64,000 nucleotides of DNA from Algoriphagus sp. AGSA1 (GTDB lineage Bacteria; Bacteroidota; Bacteroidia; Cytophagales; Cyclobacteriaceae), in NCBI RefSeq assembly GCF_021390545.1, contig NZ_JAJUWR010000022.1, forward strand, positions 42,851 through 106,850, in the 5' to 3' direction. The notes beneath the pieces are model-generated. The model was not told the DNA's origin and did no database searches. It saw nothing but the letters and a program-made list of their open reading frames with translations. The position numbers and the translations under genes are program-made. Shown piece by piece: positions 15,238-23,167 of the stretch. The number at the start of each line of letters is the position of its first letter. Position 1 is the stretch's first letter.

Positions 15238-16461
15238 TCAATTCTGAACCCAATAATTAAGGTAACCGGCATCTGTTTCCAACACCACTTTATAAACATC
15301 AGATTGGATTCCCTGTAAAGTCATACTGGCACTTTCCTCGTCCAGATCCACTTCACCGACCAACCAATAATTATCCAATCCGCCCGTTTTGAAATTATTC
15401 GTGGTGGACACCCAAACCCTACCTTTCTGGCCTTGGGAAAGAGATTTCCATTTTAATTCCAACTTACTTTGATGCCGATTCGCTGTAAGACCAGTTGCCT
15501 GTACCGGCCCTATAAACGGCGTTCCGTCGAGCTCCATTGCTATCCTTTTGGGAATCTTTAACCCCAGATGAAGTGCCATTGCAGGTAGGATATCTACCAT
15601 TTCCGGTTTCCGGTCAAAATACGAATTGGTCATTTTGGAATTGGTGGCAATCCATATAGTCCTTTCCCGTTCACTCTGACCCCCATGTCCAAAGCCATCC
15701 GCTTCCCTCCCATGATCGGTGGTAATGATCAGCAGCCAATCTTCTTTAAAATACATTTGCCTAAATTGGATTGCCTCCCAGACTCTACCGATCTGCACAT
15801 CTGCTTTTTGCACCGCATCGATCATCTGGGGGCTGTTGCCAAACCTATGCCCCATGTCATCCGAATATTCCAGATACATCCAAGAAAGATCCGGCCCCTC
15901 CTTATGGATATAGCTTGCCGCCTCTTTGGAAACCAACTCATCTATCTGGTGTATATATAAGCGATCTTCCCCATGCGGGAAATTCAGCGTATCCAATTCC
16001 ATCCCGTCGAAGAAATAATCAAACTCAAAATGATCAGTCTGAGGAAGATTTACTCCAACCAACTTTGTCCTGTTGTCCAGCCAAGTTGAAAATATTGCCG
16101 TTTTCTTTTTTGGATCCGTTTTCTTCAGCATCCTGAAAATCGTCCAGTAATTATAATTCGGATTTTCGATACTGTTGTCCCAGACATTGTGCTTATTTGC
16201 CCATACACCTGTAAGCAAAGAATTGTACCCCACTGCGGATATAGTCGGAGTTTCTGAATAACCCCCGACTTCACCGCCCATACTCGCCAAAGCAAATCCT
16301 CCCTCTGCTATAACTTTGTCTATGTTGGGAGTAGCCACAGAATCCATCACATCGGCTGGTATCCCGTCAAGGATGACAAATAGGACTTTTTTCTCGTTTT
16401 CCTGGGCAAATGTCTGGGAGGAGAGGACTCCCAACAGAACCAACATTACTAACTTCTTCAT
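15238..16461 (-). CDS. Secreted alkaline-phosphatase-superfamily phosphodiesterase
   Basis: 407 residues with a signal peptide (LVMLVLLGVLSSQTFAQ). The catalytic domain begins VLFVILDGIP, giving a metal-binding Asp32, and continues with ETPTISAVGYNSLLTG carrying the presumed nucleophile Thr. It also has SDDMGHRFG and LLIITTDHGREADGFGHGG for further metal ligands. This matches type I phosphodiesterase/nucleotide pyrophosphatase enzymes. The C-terminal 90 residues look like a beta domain. It is the last gene of the SusC-SusD operon, so it probably hydrolyses a phosphodiester in the material that SusCD captures. The actual substrate is not visible. Confidence 0.87.
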   Translation of the reverse strand: MKKLVMLVLLGVLSSQTFAQENEKKVLFVILDGIPADVMDSVATPNIDKVIAEGGFALASMGGEVGGYSETPTISAVGYNSLLTGVWANKHNVWDNSIENPNYNYWTIFRMLKKTDPKKKTAIFSTWLDNRTKLVGVNLPQTDHFEFDYFFDGMELDTLNFPHGEDRLYIHQIDELVSKEAASYIHKEGPDLSWMYLEYSDDMGHRFGNSPQMIDAVQKADVQIGRVWEAIQFRQMYFKEDWLLIITTDHGREADGFGHGGQSERERTIWIATNSKMTNSYFDRKPEMVDILPAMALHLGLKIPKRIAMELDGTPFIGPVQATGLTANRHQSKLELKWKSLSQGQKGRVWVSTTNNFKTGGLDNYWLVGEVDLDEESASMTLQGIQSDVYKVVLETDAGYLNYWVQN

Positions 16462-16538
16462 TGTTATTTTACCTAATCTATAGTTTTAGAGAGCAATGGC
16501 CTGGCTTTGATCGGAGGAGCTATTGCATTAATTTTAAT

Positions 16539-18329
16539 TTAATTCCAGCCAAAAATCTGCTGAAGGTTAGGATTCAAAGTCATCTGCTGGATTGGTACGG
16601 GACGGTAATAATATTTAGGTTCCTCAAAATTCCTGGCTCTTGTATCGGTAACCATCCTACCGCCATTAGCTCCGTTTTCCAAAAAGACATCTACGTTTTC
16701 ATCTATGGTACCGGCTTTGTAATAGATCAATTCAACACCAAGACTGTTCTTTTCTTTGGCATCTCCCACCGGAATAGGGGTGTCTTTTCCAATTAAAATC
16801 ACGTCTTCGATGCCATCTCCTGTCAAATCATACTTACCCAGTCCTGCAAAATACATTCCCTGAGGGATCTCTTCCAAGAGTTTACCGGCATGCCATCTCA
16901 TCAGATCATCGTAACGGTAACCTTCCATCGCCAATTCCACCCTTCTCTCTCTACGTATTTCCAGCAAAACCCCCAGATTTGAGCCATTCAGGTTAGGATA
17001 TTTTTCCATCAAGAACGGATCAGGATCGGAATTCGCCTCGACCATGCTCAGATGTGGCATTCCCGCACGCTGACGCAACAGGTTTACAGACTTATCAAGA
17101 TCAGTCTGTGTCAATGAATTCAATTCCGCTTTGGCTTCTGCATAGGTCAAAAGAACCTCGGCGAATCTATAAACAGGGAAATCAACACTTCCGGCAGCCA
17201 CTGCATCCGTGGTATTTTGGTAACCTTTCAGTTGGTGATAACCTGTAAAATTTTTATTTAGTGACTGGATATAAGGAGTAGTGTTGGGCTGTCTAACCCA
17301 GCCAGGATATACTATGGTCTGCATCAGCCGTGGATCCCTGTTTTGAAACTCGGCGACAAACCCCATTTCCCCATGACCCTCTATGTCTGTAAACCTGGTT
17401 CCATCACTCATCAGATACCCCATCACCAGATCACGTGAAGGGGACTGTTCGTAATCCCCAAACACCGTGTAATTGATGTTCCCATCCCTATCCTTATTGG
17501 CATCATAGGCATTGGTAAGTATGACCTCGGGATTACCAAGCAGATTACTACTTCCAAACAAAGCCGCATAATCCCGGCTTGGATTTCCTGAGTTATAAAT
17601 GCTATATAAACCTGCATCCATGATTTCTTCCGACAGCTCAACAGCCTTTTGCAAAAGAGCTGATGAACTTGACTCTAGCCCCAGTTCGGGATGGTATTTT
17701 CTATAGCTTCCCTCATAAAGCATAAGCCTTGAATAAAAGGCTTTGACGGCCCAAAAGCCAGGAGTACCGGCTGGAACTTCTTCCCTGACATGCTGTGAGG
17801 CAAACTCAAGATCTTCTATGATTTTCCCCATCACGAATTCCCTTGAATCCTGTCCTTTATAAAGCCCCTCATCGTCGGGATTAAGCGCGGTTTCGTACCA
17901 AGGCACATCGGAATACCTTTTGACCATCCCAAAATAGAATACCGCTCTGTAATACCTGGCCAATCCCACAAAATGCGAGATGGCCTCTTCGGAAGCATTG
18001 GCTTGCTGATAATTATCCAGGAAGTAATTGATGTTTCTCAACGAAGTCCAATTCCAGCCTCCGGTAAGGGTCTGTGAACTCGGAGTGCCCGTAAGCATAT
18101 TTTTGATTTCAATAGCCCCAGTGGTTGCCATATTATCGCTGCTCTGATCCGCCTGATAGCTACCTGGACCAGGCATGCTCAGCAGCCCGTTAATATAAAG
18201 TTCCAAGTCTTCTTCTGATTTAAAAAACTCCTCAGGCGCAACAGAGGTTTGCGGATAGCGGTCTAGAAAATCGTCGTTGCAGGAGGAAAACATCATCACT
18301 GCTCCGAATATTAGGATATATTTTTTCAT
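16539..18329 (-). CDS. SusD/RagB-family nutrient-binding lipoprotein
   Basis: 596 residues from the ATG at 18329. A start 35 codons upstream (18434) is possible but would place the lipoprotein signal internally. MKKYILIFGAVMMFSSC is a good lipobox signal followed by NDDFLDRYPQTSVAPEEFF, the standard beginning of SusD proteins. The C-terminal half has YRFAEVLLTYAEAKAELN, LRQRAGM and LLEIRRERRVELAMEGYRYDDLMRW, all diagnostic. It sits at the cell surface as a lid over the SusC channel. The gene is 261 bases downstream of susC on the same strand, with a GC-rich hairpin in between. The phosphodiesterase gene follows after 77 bases. Confidence 0.95.
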   Translation of the reverse strand: MKKYILIFGAVMMFSSCNDDFLDRYPQTSVAPEEFFKSEEDLELYINGLLSMPGPGSYQADQSSDNMATTGAIEIKNMLTGTPSSQTLTGGWNWTSLRNINYFLDNYQQANASEEAISHFVGLARYYRAVFYFGMVKRYSDVPWYETALNPDDEGLYKGQDSREFVMGKIIEDLEFASQHVREEVPAGTPGFWAVKAFYSRLMLYEGSYRKYHPELGLESSSSALLQKAVELSEEIMDAGLYSIYNSGNPSRDYAALFGSSNLLGNPEVILTNAYDANKDRDGNINYTVFGDYEQSPSRDLVMGYLMSDGTRFTDIEGHGEMGFVAEFQNRDPRLMQTIVYPGWVRQPNTTPYIQSLNKNFTGYHQLKGYQNTTDAVAAGSVDFPVYRFAEVLLTYAEAKAELNSLTQTDLDKSVNLLRQRAGMPHLSMVEANSDPDPFLMEKYPNLNGSNLGVLLEIRRERRVELAMEGYRYDDLMRWHAGKLLEEIPQGMYFAGLGKYDLTGDGIEDVILIGKDTPIPVGDAKEKNSLGVELIYYKAGTIDENVDVFLENGANGGRMVTDTRARNFEEPKYYYRPVPIQQMTLNPNLQQIFGWN

Positions 18330-18471
18330 GTGATTATAATTTGTTTTTAAGGGCCATGGTGAAACTGATATTCGAAGATTCCCCGTGGGCAAGCATACAT
18401 TTCTATCTGACATTTGCATGATGCTAGACTTCATCTGTATATGATTGTTTTTTTAAGGCCAGATAGCCTGT

Positions 18472-18495
18472 CCCGATCCGCCGCGGCGGATCGGG
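18472..18495. repeat. Perfect GC-rich palindrome between susC and susD
   Basis: A perfect 24-base palindrome with arms CCCGATCCGCCG / CGGCGGATCGGG, followed about 20 bases later by a weaker hairpin (TCCGCCAGTCTGCGGA). Located in the 261-base spacer between susC and susD, it may stabilise or attenuate the mRNA or be a dispersed REP-type element. Its GC content is above the local average. Confidence 0.7.
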
Positions 18496-18590
18496 AGAAT
18501 CTTTGACGATTAATCCGCCAGTCTGCGGAGCCCTGTGTATTTTAATGATGATTTTAATCGTGTCGATTTCATAACCTTATTCCATTTTTA

Positions 18591-21500
18591 TTACAAATCT
18601 ATGTTTAGCCCAAAAGCGAATTTTCTCTGAAAAGGATAGGCCCATCCATAGCCATCATTTATTGCCTCAGGATCAAAAATTTTCTTGATTGGGGAAAACT
18701 CAAAAATGTTCTCACCGGTCACATATACTCTCACTCTGGAAACTTTAAATTTCTCCAAGACCGGGGCGGGGATAGTGTAGCCAAGTGTCACATTCTTGAT
18801 CCTTAAATAAGCCGCATTCTGCAAATACCTTGTTTGGGGAATATCCAATCCCGCTCCATAGTTATTATCTGCCAGCCAAGCTTGGAGTACAGGGAATTCT
18901 GAGTTCAGATTCTGCTGCGCCAAACCTGCCTCGATATAGGCTTGGGAATGCTGGGCCATCAAATCCGCAGTATCATCTTCTCCTCTATAAAAGTCAAGAT
19001 TCCAGGGATAGATATTCGCGTAGGGTTGCTGATAGGGTCCCCAGTACAGGTAATGTCTTGGATAATAATCCCGCTTCCCCACTCCCTGAAGGAACACAGA
19101 CAGATCAAATCCGCTGTAACTCACATCCAAAGTCACCCCATAACGATATCTGGCGGTGGTGTCCGCCACAATAGTCAGATCTTTAGGATCAAACTCGGTC
19201 AGCCCCTGTTCGATTTTCCCGTCACCATTCAGATCCTTGTATTTTGGCCAGCCAGGTACTACGTCAATGGCCCCCCAGGGAACAATAGCTGACTGATCCA
19301 GCTGTTCGATCTGATCTTGGTTTTCCATGATGCCATCATTGACCAATCCCCAGATTTCTCCAATATTCTGACCTACACGGTAGCTGGAAAACAGACCGTT
19401 TTCATTTTGGAAACTGGTGATTTGGGATCGCGAGTCAGAAAGATTCGCCCGAATACCGAACCTCACGGGATTGGAAGCACTTCCAAACTGATCCCTATAA
19501 CCTAATGTAACTTCAAAGCCTTTGGTGCGTAGGTCTGCCGCATTTTGCTTAGGCGGACTGGTGCCCAGTACTGCTGGAAGTTCAACGGGGTCGGTAAGCA
19601 TCCCTTTTGTATCCCTGATAAAATAATCAAAAGTACCTGTAACCCGATCTCCCAACAACCCAAAGTCCAGCCCCACATTGTTGGTCACTACTTTCTCCCA
19701 CGTGTAATTCGTTGGATCTACTGCCAGCAAAGGGGAAGATGTAATGACCGTCTGCCTGTCTCCATCGATCAGATATTCTGATAGCCCTGTAGGCAAAGTC
19801 TGGATATATCCAAAATTGGAAACATTCTGGTTGCCCAGACTACCATAAGAAGCCCTGATCTTAAATGTGGAAACCACATGGGTCAGCCCCGAGAAAAAAT
19901 CCTCATCCATCATCAGCCAAGATCCCGATACCGAAGGAAAAAAGCCCCAACGGTTGTCGGAAGGAAACCTGGAGGAACCATCATAGCGACCATTTAACTC
20001 CAGAATATACTTTTGCCTGAAAGAATAATTAATCCTACCAAAACCACTCCTCAACGCATAAGTACTATAGGAAGGGGTAATAAACGCATCCCCGGTCGTC
20101 AATCCCAAATACGGCAGGGAAGATGAGATCAACACCCTTCTTTCGGCCTGAACGGTGGAATACTCGTAGTTTTCCTGATTGTACCCAACCAACAGATCAA
20201 ACCTATGATCTCCCAAGGTTTTGGAGTATTTCCCAAATAGATCAAAAATAGTGTTGACAAGGGTACCATTTCGCTCGATTACTGAGCCCTCCCCTCCTTC
20301 TGTTCTTATATCCTCTGGCCCAAAACCAATGTTGTATTTTCTTCTATCCCAATTGTATTTCCACTGCTCACGTTTAAAACTTGCCCTGCCGGTAAAAGTC
20401 AGATCACCATTGAGAAAAGATCCAGTGGCCTGAAGGATGTTTTGAAATCCGAACATATCTTCTTTTCGTTTGCCCCCATCGACCAATTCCGCCGCCAATC
20501 TCCCGGCACCAGTATTTGCCCAGGTACCATCCGGATTTTTATCCACATCAGTTGGCTGTAGATAGTAGATATCTGTTATGTTCTTGGTAGGATCAGCTCT
20601 TTCAGTCTGATAGAGATTAAGGTTATTGTCCACAGACAACCAATCCAGTGGCCTGGCATTGATTTTGGCGCGCATGGAATACCTGTCCCAATAATCCGGC
20701 GTAAGCTTGTTCAAGCCATTTTCCTTGGTGTAATCACCAGCAACATAGTAACCGATCGGCATCTTCCCACCGCTGTTGCCACTGATGGAAAGACTCTGGT
20801 TTGTGGAAAAACTTGATGAATTGAAAAAGTAATCATTCCAGTTATTGCTACCCATATATGCCCATAGACTGGGATCGGTAGGATCCAGGCGGGTGTTCTC
20901 CACCGAAGGATCATCCGAGCGCTCCCTTGCCCATTGGTAATGGGCATCTGAATAATTCACATAATCCCAAGGAGTGTTATTTGTTGCTGTTTCCAGAACC
21001 CTGGAGTAGATGTAGGGATCGGTTACGGGCTTAGGCAGTACAGATGGCCTTCCCCAAGCATAGTAACTATTGTAAGATATCTGCTGCTTTCCTTCCGCTC
21101 CGCTTTTGGTAGTGATTAGGATTACCCCGAAAGCAGCTCTTGCACCGTAGATTGCGGCAGATGCCGCATCCCTAAGCACGGAATAGGACTCAATATCAGC
21201 AGGACTCAATCTCAACAGGTCGCTTTCATTGCCCGGTATCCCATCGATCACAATCAAAGGCCCTCCCCCATTGATGGAGGTAAAACCTCTGATATTGATG
21301 TTTGGTACAGTTCCAGGTTTACCTCCCTGATAAGTAATGTTTAACCCCGGACTCATACCCTGAAGTCCCTGCACCACATTGGCAATGGGTCTGTTGGCAA
21401 TGTCTTCCCCCGCCAACTGGTCCACGGCGCCGGTGACATTGATTTTTTTCTGGCTACCATACCCTACCACGACCACCTGATCCAAGAGCGTATCCTCTTC

Positions 21501-21824
21501 CTTCATCGACAGATTGATCTCAGACCTCCCGTTCACAGCTTCCTCAATACTCTGAAAACCTATGAATGAGAATACTAGGATCGCATCCTCTGAACCAGAT
21601 ATTATTCTATACATTCCTTCCAGATCAGTGATAACACCATTTTGGGTTCCCTTCTCTAGCACTGAAACACCCGGTAGGGCCTCACCTGAGGCATCGGTTA
21701 CTTTCCCCTTGATCTCACCTTGGGCAAAGGCCTGGAAACTTACAATTAACAGAATCGACAGCATCAGGCCTTTCTGTTGAATTTCCTTCCAAATGATAGA
21801 AGGTATTGGTAAAGAATTATCCAT
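18591..21824 (-). CDS. SusC/RagA-type TonB-dependent outer membrane transporter
   Basis: 1077 residues. The signal peptide ends near SFQAFAQ. A carboxypeptidase-regulatory-like domain follows (about 36-115, GEIKGKVTDASGEALPGV). A plug domain (about 120-230) has DQVVVVGYGSQKKINVTGAV and VNIRGFTSINGGGPLIVIDG. A 22-strand beta barrel fills the remainder, ending FAFGLNIDL. It forms the energised outer-membrane channel paired with the downstream SusD. An operator-like palindrome recurs about 75 bases upstream and points to control by the TetR regulator at 28446. The substrate is unknown; the linked phosphodiesterase suggests a phosphate ester. Confidence 0.97.
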   Translation of the reverse strand: MDNSLPIPSIIWKEIQQKGLMLSILLIVSFQAFAQGEIKGKVTDASGEALPGVSVLEKGTQNGVITDLEGMYRIISGSEDAILVFSFIGFQSIEEAVNGRSEINLSMKEEDTLLDQVVVVGYGSQKKINVTGAVDQLAGEDIANRPIANVVQGLQGMSPGLNITYQGGKPGTVPNINIRGFTSINGGGPLIVIDGIPGNESDLLRLSPADIESYSVLRDAASAAIYGARAAFGVILITTKSGAEGKQQISYNSYYAWGRPSVLPKPVTDPYIYSRVLETATNNTPWDYVNYSDAHYQWARERSDDPSVENTRLDPTDPSLWAYMGSNNWNDYFFNSSSFSTNQSLSISGNSGGKMPIGYYVAGDYTKENGLNKLTPDYWDRYSMRAKINARPLDWLSVDNNLNLYQTERADPTKNITDIYYLQPTDVDKNPDGTWANTGAGRLAAELVDGGKRKEDMFGFQNILQATGSFLNGDLTFTGRASFKREQWKYNWDRRKYNIGFGPEDIRTEGGEGSVIERNGTLVNTIFDLFGKYSKTLGDHRFDLLVGYNQENYEYSTVQAERRVLISSSLPYLGLTTGDAFITPSYSTYALRSGFGRINYSFRQKYILELNGRYDGSSRFPSDNRWGFFPSVSGSWLMMDEDFFSGLTHVVSTFKIRASYGSLGNQNVSNFGYIQTLPTGLSEYLIDGDRQTVITSSPLLAVDPTNYTWEKVVTNNVGLDFGLLGDRVTGTFDYFIRDTKGMLTDPVELPAVLGTSPPKQNAADLRTKGFEVTLGYRDQFGSASNPVRFGIRANLSDSRSQITSFQNENGLFSSYRVGQNIGEIWGLVNDGIMENQDQIEQLDQSAIVPWGAIDVVPGWPKYKDLNGDGKIEQGLTEFDPKDLTIVADTTARYRYGVTLDVSYSGFDLSVFLQGVGKRDYYPRHYLYWGPYQQPYANIYPWNLDFYRGEDDTADLMAQHSQAYIEAGLAQQNLNSEFPVLQAWLADNNYGAGLDIPQTRYLQNAAYLRIKNVTLGYTIPAPVLEKFKVSRVRVYVTGENIFEFSPIKKIFDPEAINDGYGWAYPFQRKFAFGLNIDL

Positions 21825-21896
21825 ATACTATTGGGTTAAGTTTAGAAATGCCATCAAATCACCTAGTCTAAAACCAGTTCAACAAAACAATAATTT

Positions 21897-21914
21897 ATTG
21901 AACATTCATTCAAT
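21897..21914. promoter_or_regulatory. Operator-like site upstream of susC
   Basis: ATTGAACATTCATTCAAT, about 73 bases before the susC start. It matches the core of the perfect palindrome before the TetR gene (28347-28364) at 15 of 18 positions, with both 6-7 base arms conserved. It is followed directly by a second palindrome, CAATATT-A-AATATTG (21911-21925). Binding by the TetR protein is inferred. Confidence 0.6.
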
Positions 21915-22280
21915 ATTAAATATTGAAATCATAAAATCAAAGGAATTATATTTCAAATAACCATAGAATAATAATTGATTAACAATTAAATAGTAATCTT
22001 CACAGTAAAGCAATGGAGACTTAACAAGAATGCGGAAGAGCAATCCCTAGTTTAATTTTTTTCAACCAAAGGGTTTTATCATAAGCGTAGGTACCCATGC
22101 TTTCTGTCGGGTAACGACATTTCCACCAGACTGCCACAATCTGGAAAAATGGGTCAACACCGGAGGACCTGACAAGCTCATAACCCAAGGCTAAATGGAG
22201 CTGAGTATCTTCAGTATTTTAAAAGCTTTTTGGTTGTTTGCCAATAAAATGCCGGTTTACCTATAGACTATTCTATACCT

Positions 22281-22318
22281 AAAAAACAGAGGGCAACAGA
22301 ATTTTTTCTGCTGCCCTC
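22281..22318 (-). terminator. Rho-independent terminator of the TonB receptor-phosphatase operon
   Basis: On the minus strand, a 12-bp stem (GAGGGCAGCAGA / TCTGTTGCCCTC, one mismatch) with a 6-base loop is followed by GTTTTTT. It lies 21 bases beyond the phosphatase stop. Confidence 0.75.
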
Positions 22319-22339
22319 GAATGAATTGGTCGAAAAAAA

Positions 22340-23158
22340 CTAAACCTTCTTCAGAAATTTGGCTCTTAATCTTGCTTTTTCCTTTTCCCCAATACCGAAC
22401 TCTTTCTCCAGCATGGCATCTATACTTCCATATTTCTTCTCGATCTCAGCCCAAGCCGATTCTAGATATGCTGGCTGCACCCCCATCAAATACCTGGCTC
22501 TATCCTTTGATATCCCATACATGGCCAACTTGTTTTCATCGAGCTTCTGCACAGCATCATTTGACCTCAAATAGTCAGACATGATGGTATCCCAATCAGC
22601 CCCTAGGATATGAAGCAATAGAGAGGACGCCAAACCTGTCCTGTCTTTGCCCGCACTACAATGGAATAGGACTACAGCATCCTGATCTAGCAGGCTTTCA
22701 AAGAATGGCGTATAATCCGCAATATGTACTACAAAATTCCTATTCGCCTCCACCATCAAGGAATCTAGGCTCTCTGTCCTGAATTCATCCCTATTGAGCA
22801 CCTCCATAAATTTGCCCATGGCATTTTGATCCATTGCTCCTATAGGGGAAGAGACATAGGTAGCATGCAATGAAGCAGGGATATCATCCGGCTCCCGCTC
22901 GATTTCGAAAGCAGAGCGGAAATCCACAATTGTATTAATATTGGTCTTGGCCAGTTTCTCCTGATCTGCCTCCGGTAGATGACTGAAGCTCCCAGAGCGA
23001 TAGATCATTTCATCTCTGATCAAATACCCCTCACCAACTGCAATTCCGCCCAGCTCTCTGAAATTAGGGCTTGATTCAAGTCCAAGGTTTTTTTGTGCAA
23101 CTGCCTGCAATGTGGCAAGCATTGTCGCCGAAATAAATAGTGTTTTTACTGTCTTCAT
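22340..23158 (-). CDS. Secreted PtpB-like protein phosphatase
   Basis: 272 residues. A signal peptide (about 1-22, ending LQAVAQ) precedes a phosphatase domain with NFRELGG (32-38), TIVDFRS (76-82) and the P-loop HCSAGKDRTG (166-175), with catalytic Cys167 and Arg173. The Lys-Asp pair in this loop matches the PtpB/Y_phosphatase3 type, known from Mycobacterium PtpB, some members of which act on phosphoinositides as well as phosphoproteins. Export and its place 9 bases downstream of a TonB receptor suggest nutrient use, for example removing phosphate from an imported organic phosphate, rather than signalling. That role is inferred. Confidence 0.88.
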   Translation of the reverse strand: MKTVKTLFISATMLATLQAVAQKNLGLESSPNFRELGGIAVGEGYLIRDEMIYRSGSFSHLPEADQEKLAKTNINTIVDFRSAFEIEREPDDIPASLHATYVSSPIGAMDQNAMGKFMEVLNRDEFRTESLDSLMVEANRNFVVHIADYTPFFESLLDQDAVVLFHCSAGKDRTGLASSLLLHILGADWDTIMSDYLRSNDAVQKLDENKLAMYGISKDRARYLMGVQPAYLESAWAEIEKKYGSIDAMLEKEFGIGEKEKARLRAKFLKKV

Positions 23159-23167
23159 AAGTATTGG

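Larger units (their letters stand above)
21825..22339. other. Intergenic region (515 bases) between susC and the phosphatase gene
   Basis: It contains the susC upstream region with its two palindromes near 21897-21925, an AT-rich stretch to about 22060, and the terminator of the phosphatase operon at 22281-22318. The remaining 200 bases show no gene, repeat or RNA motif that I recognise. Confidence 0.6.

Noticed and set aside
22250..22275. GGTTTACC followed by TATAGACTA considered as a sigma promoter
   Set aside because: Spacing is only a few bases instead of 15, and there is no gene start downstream.
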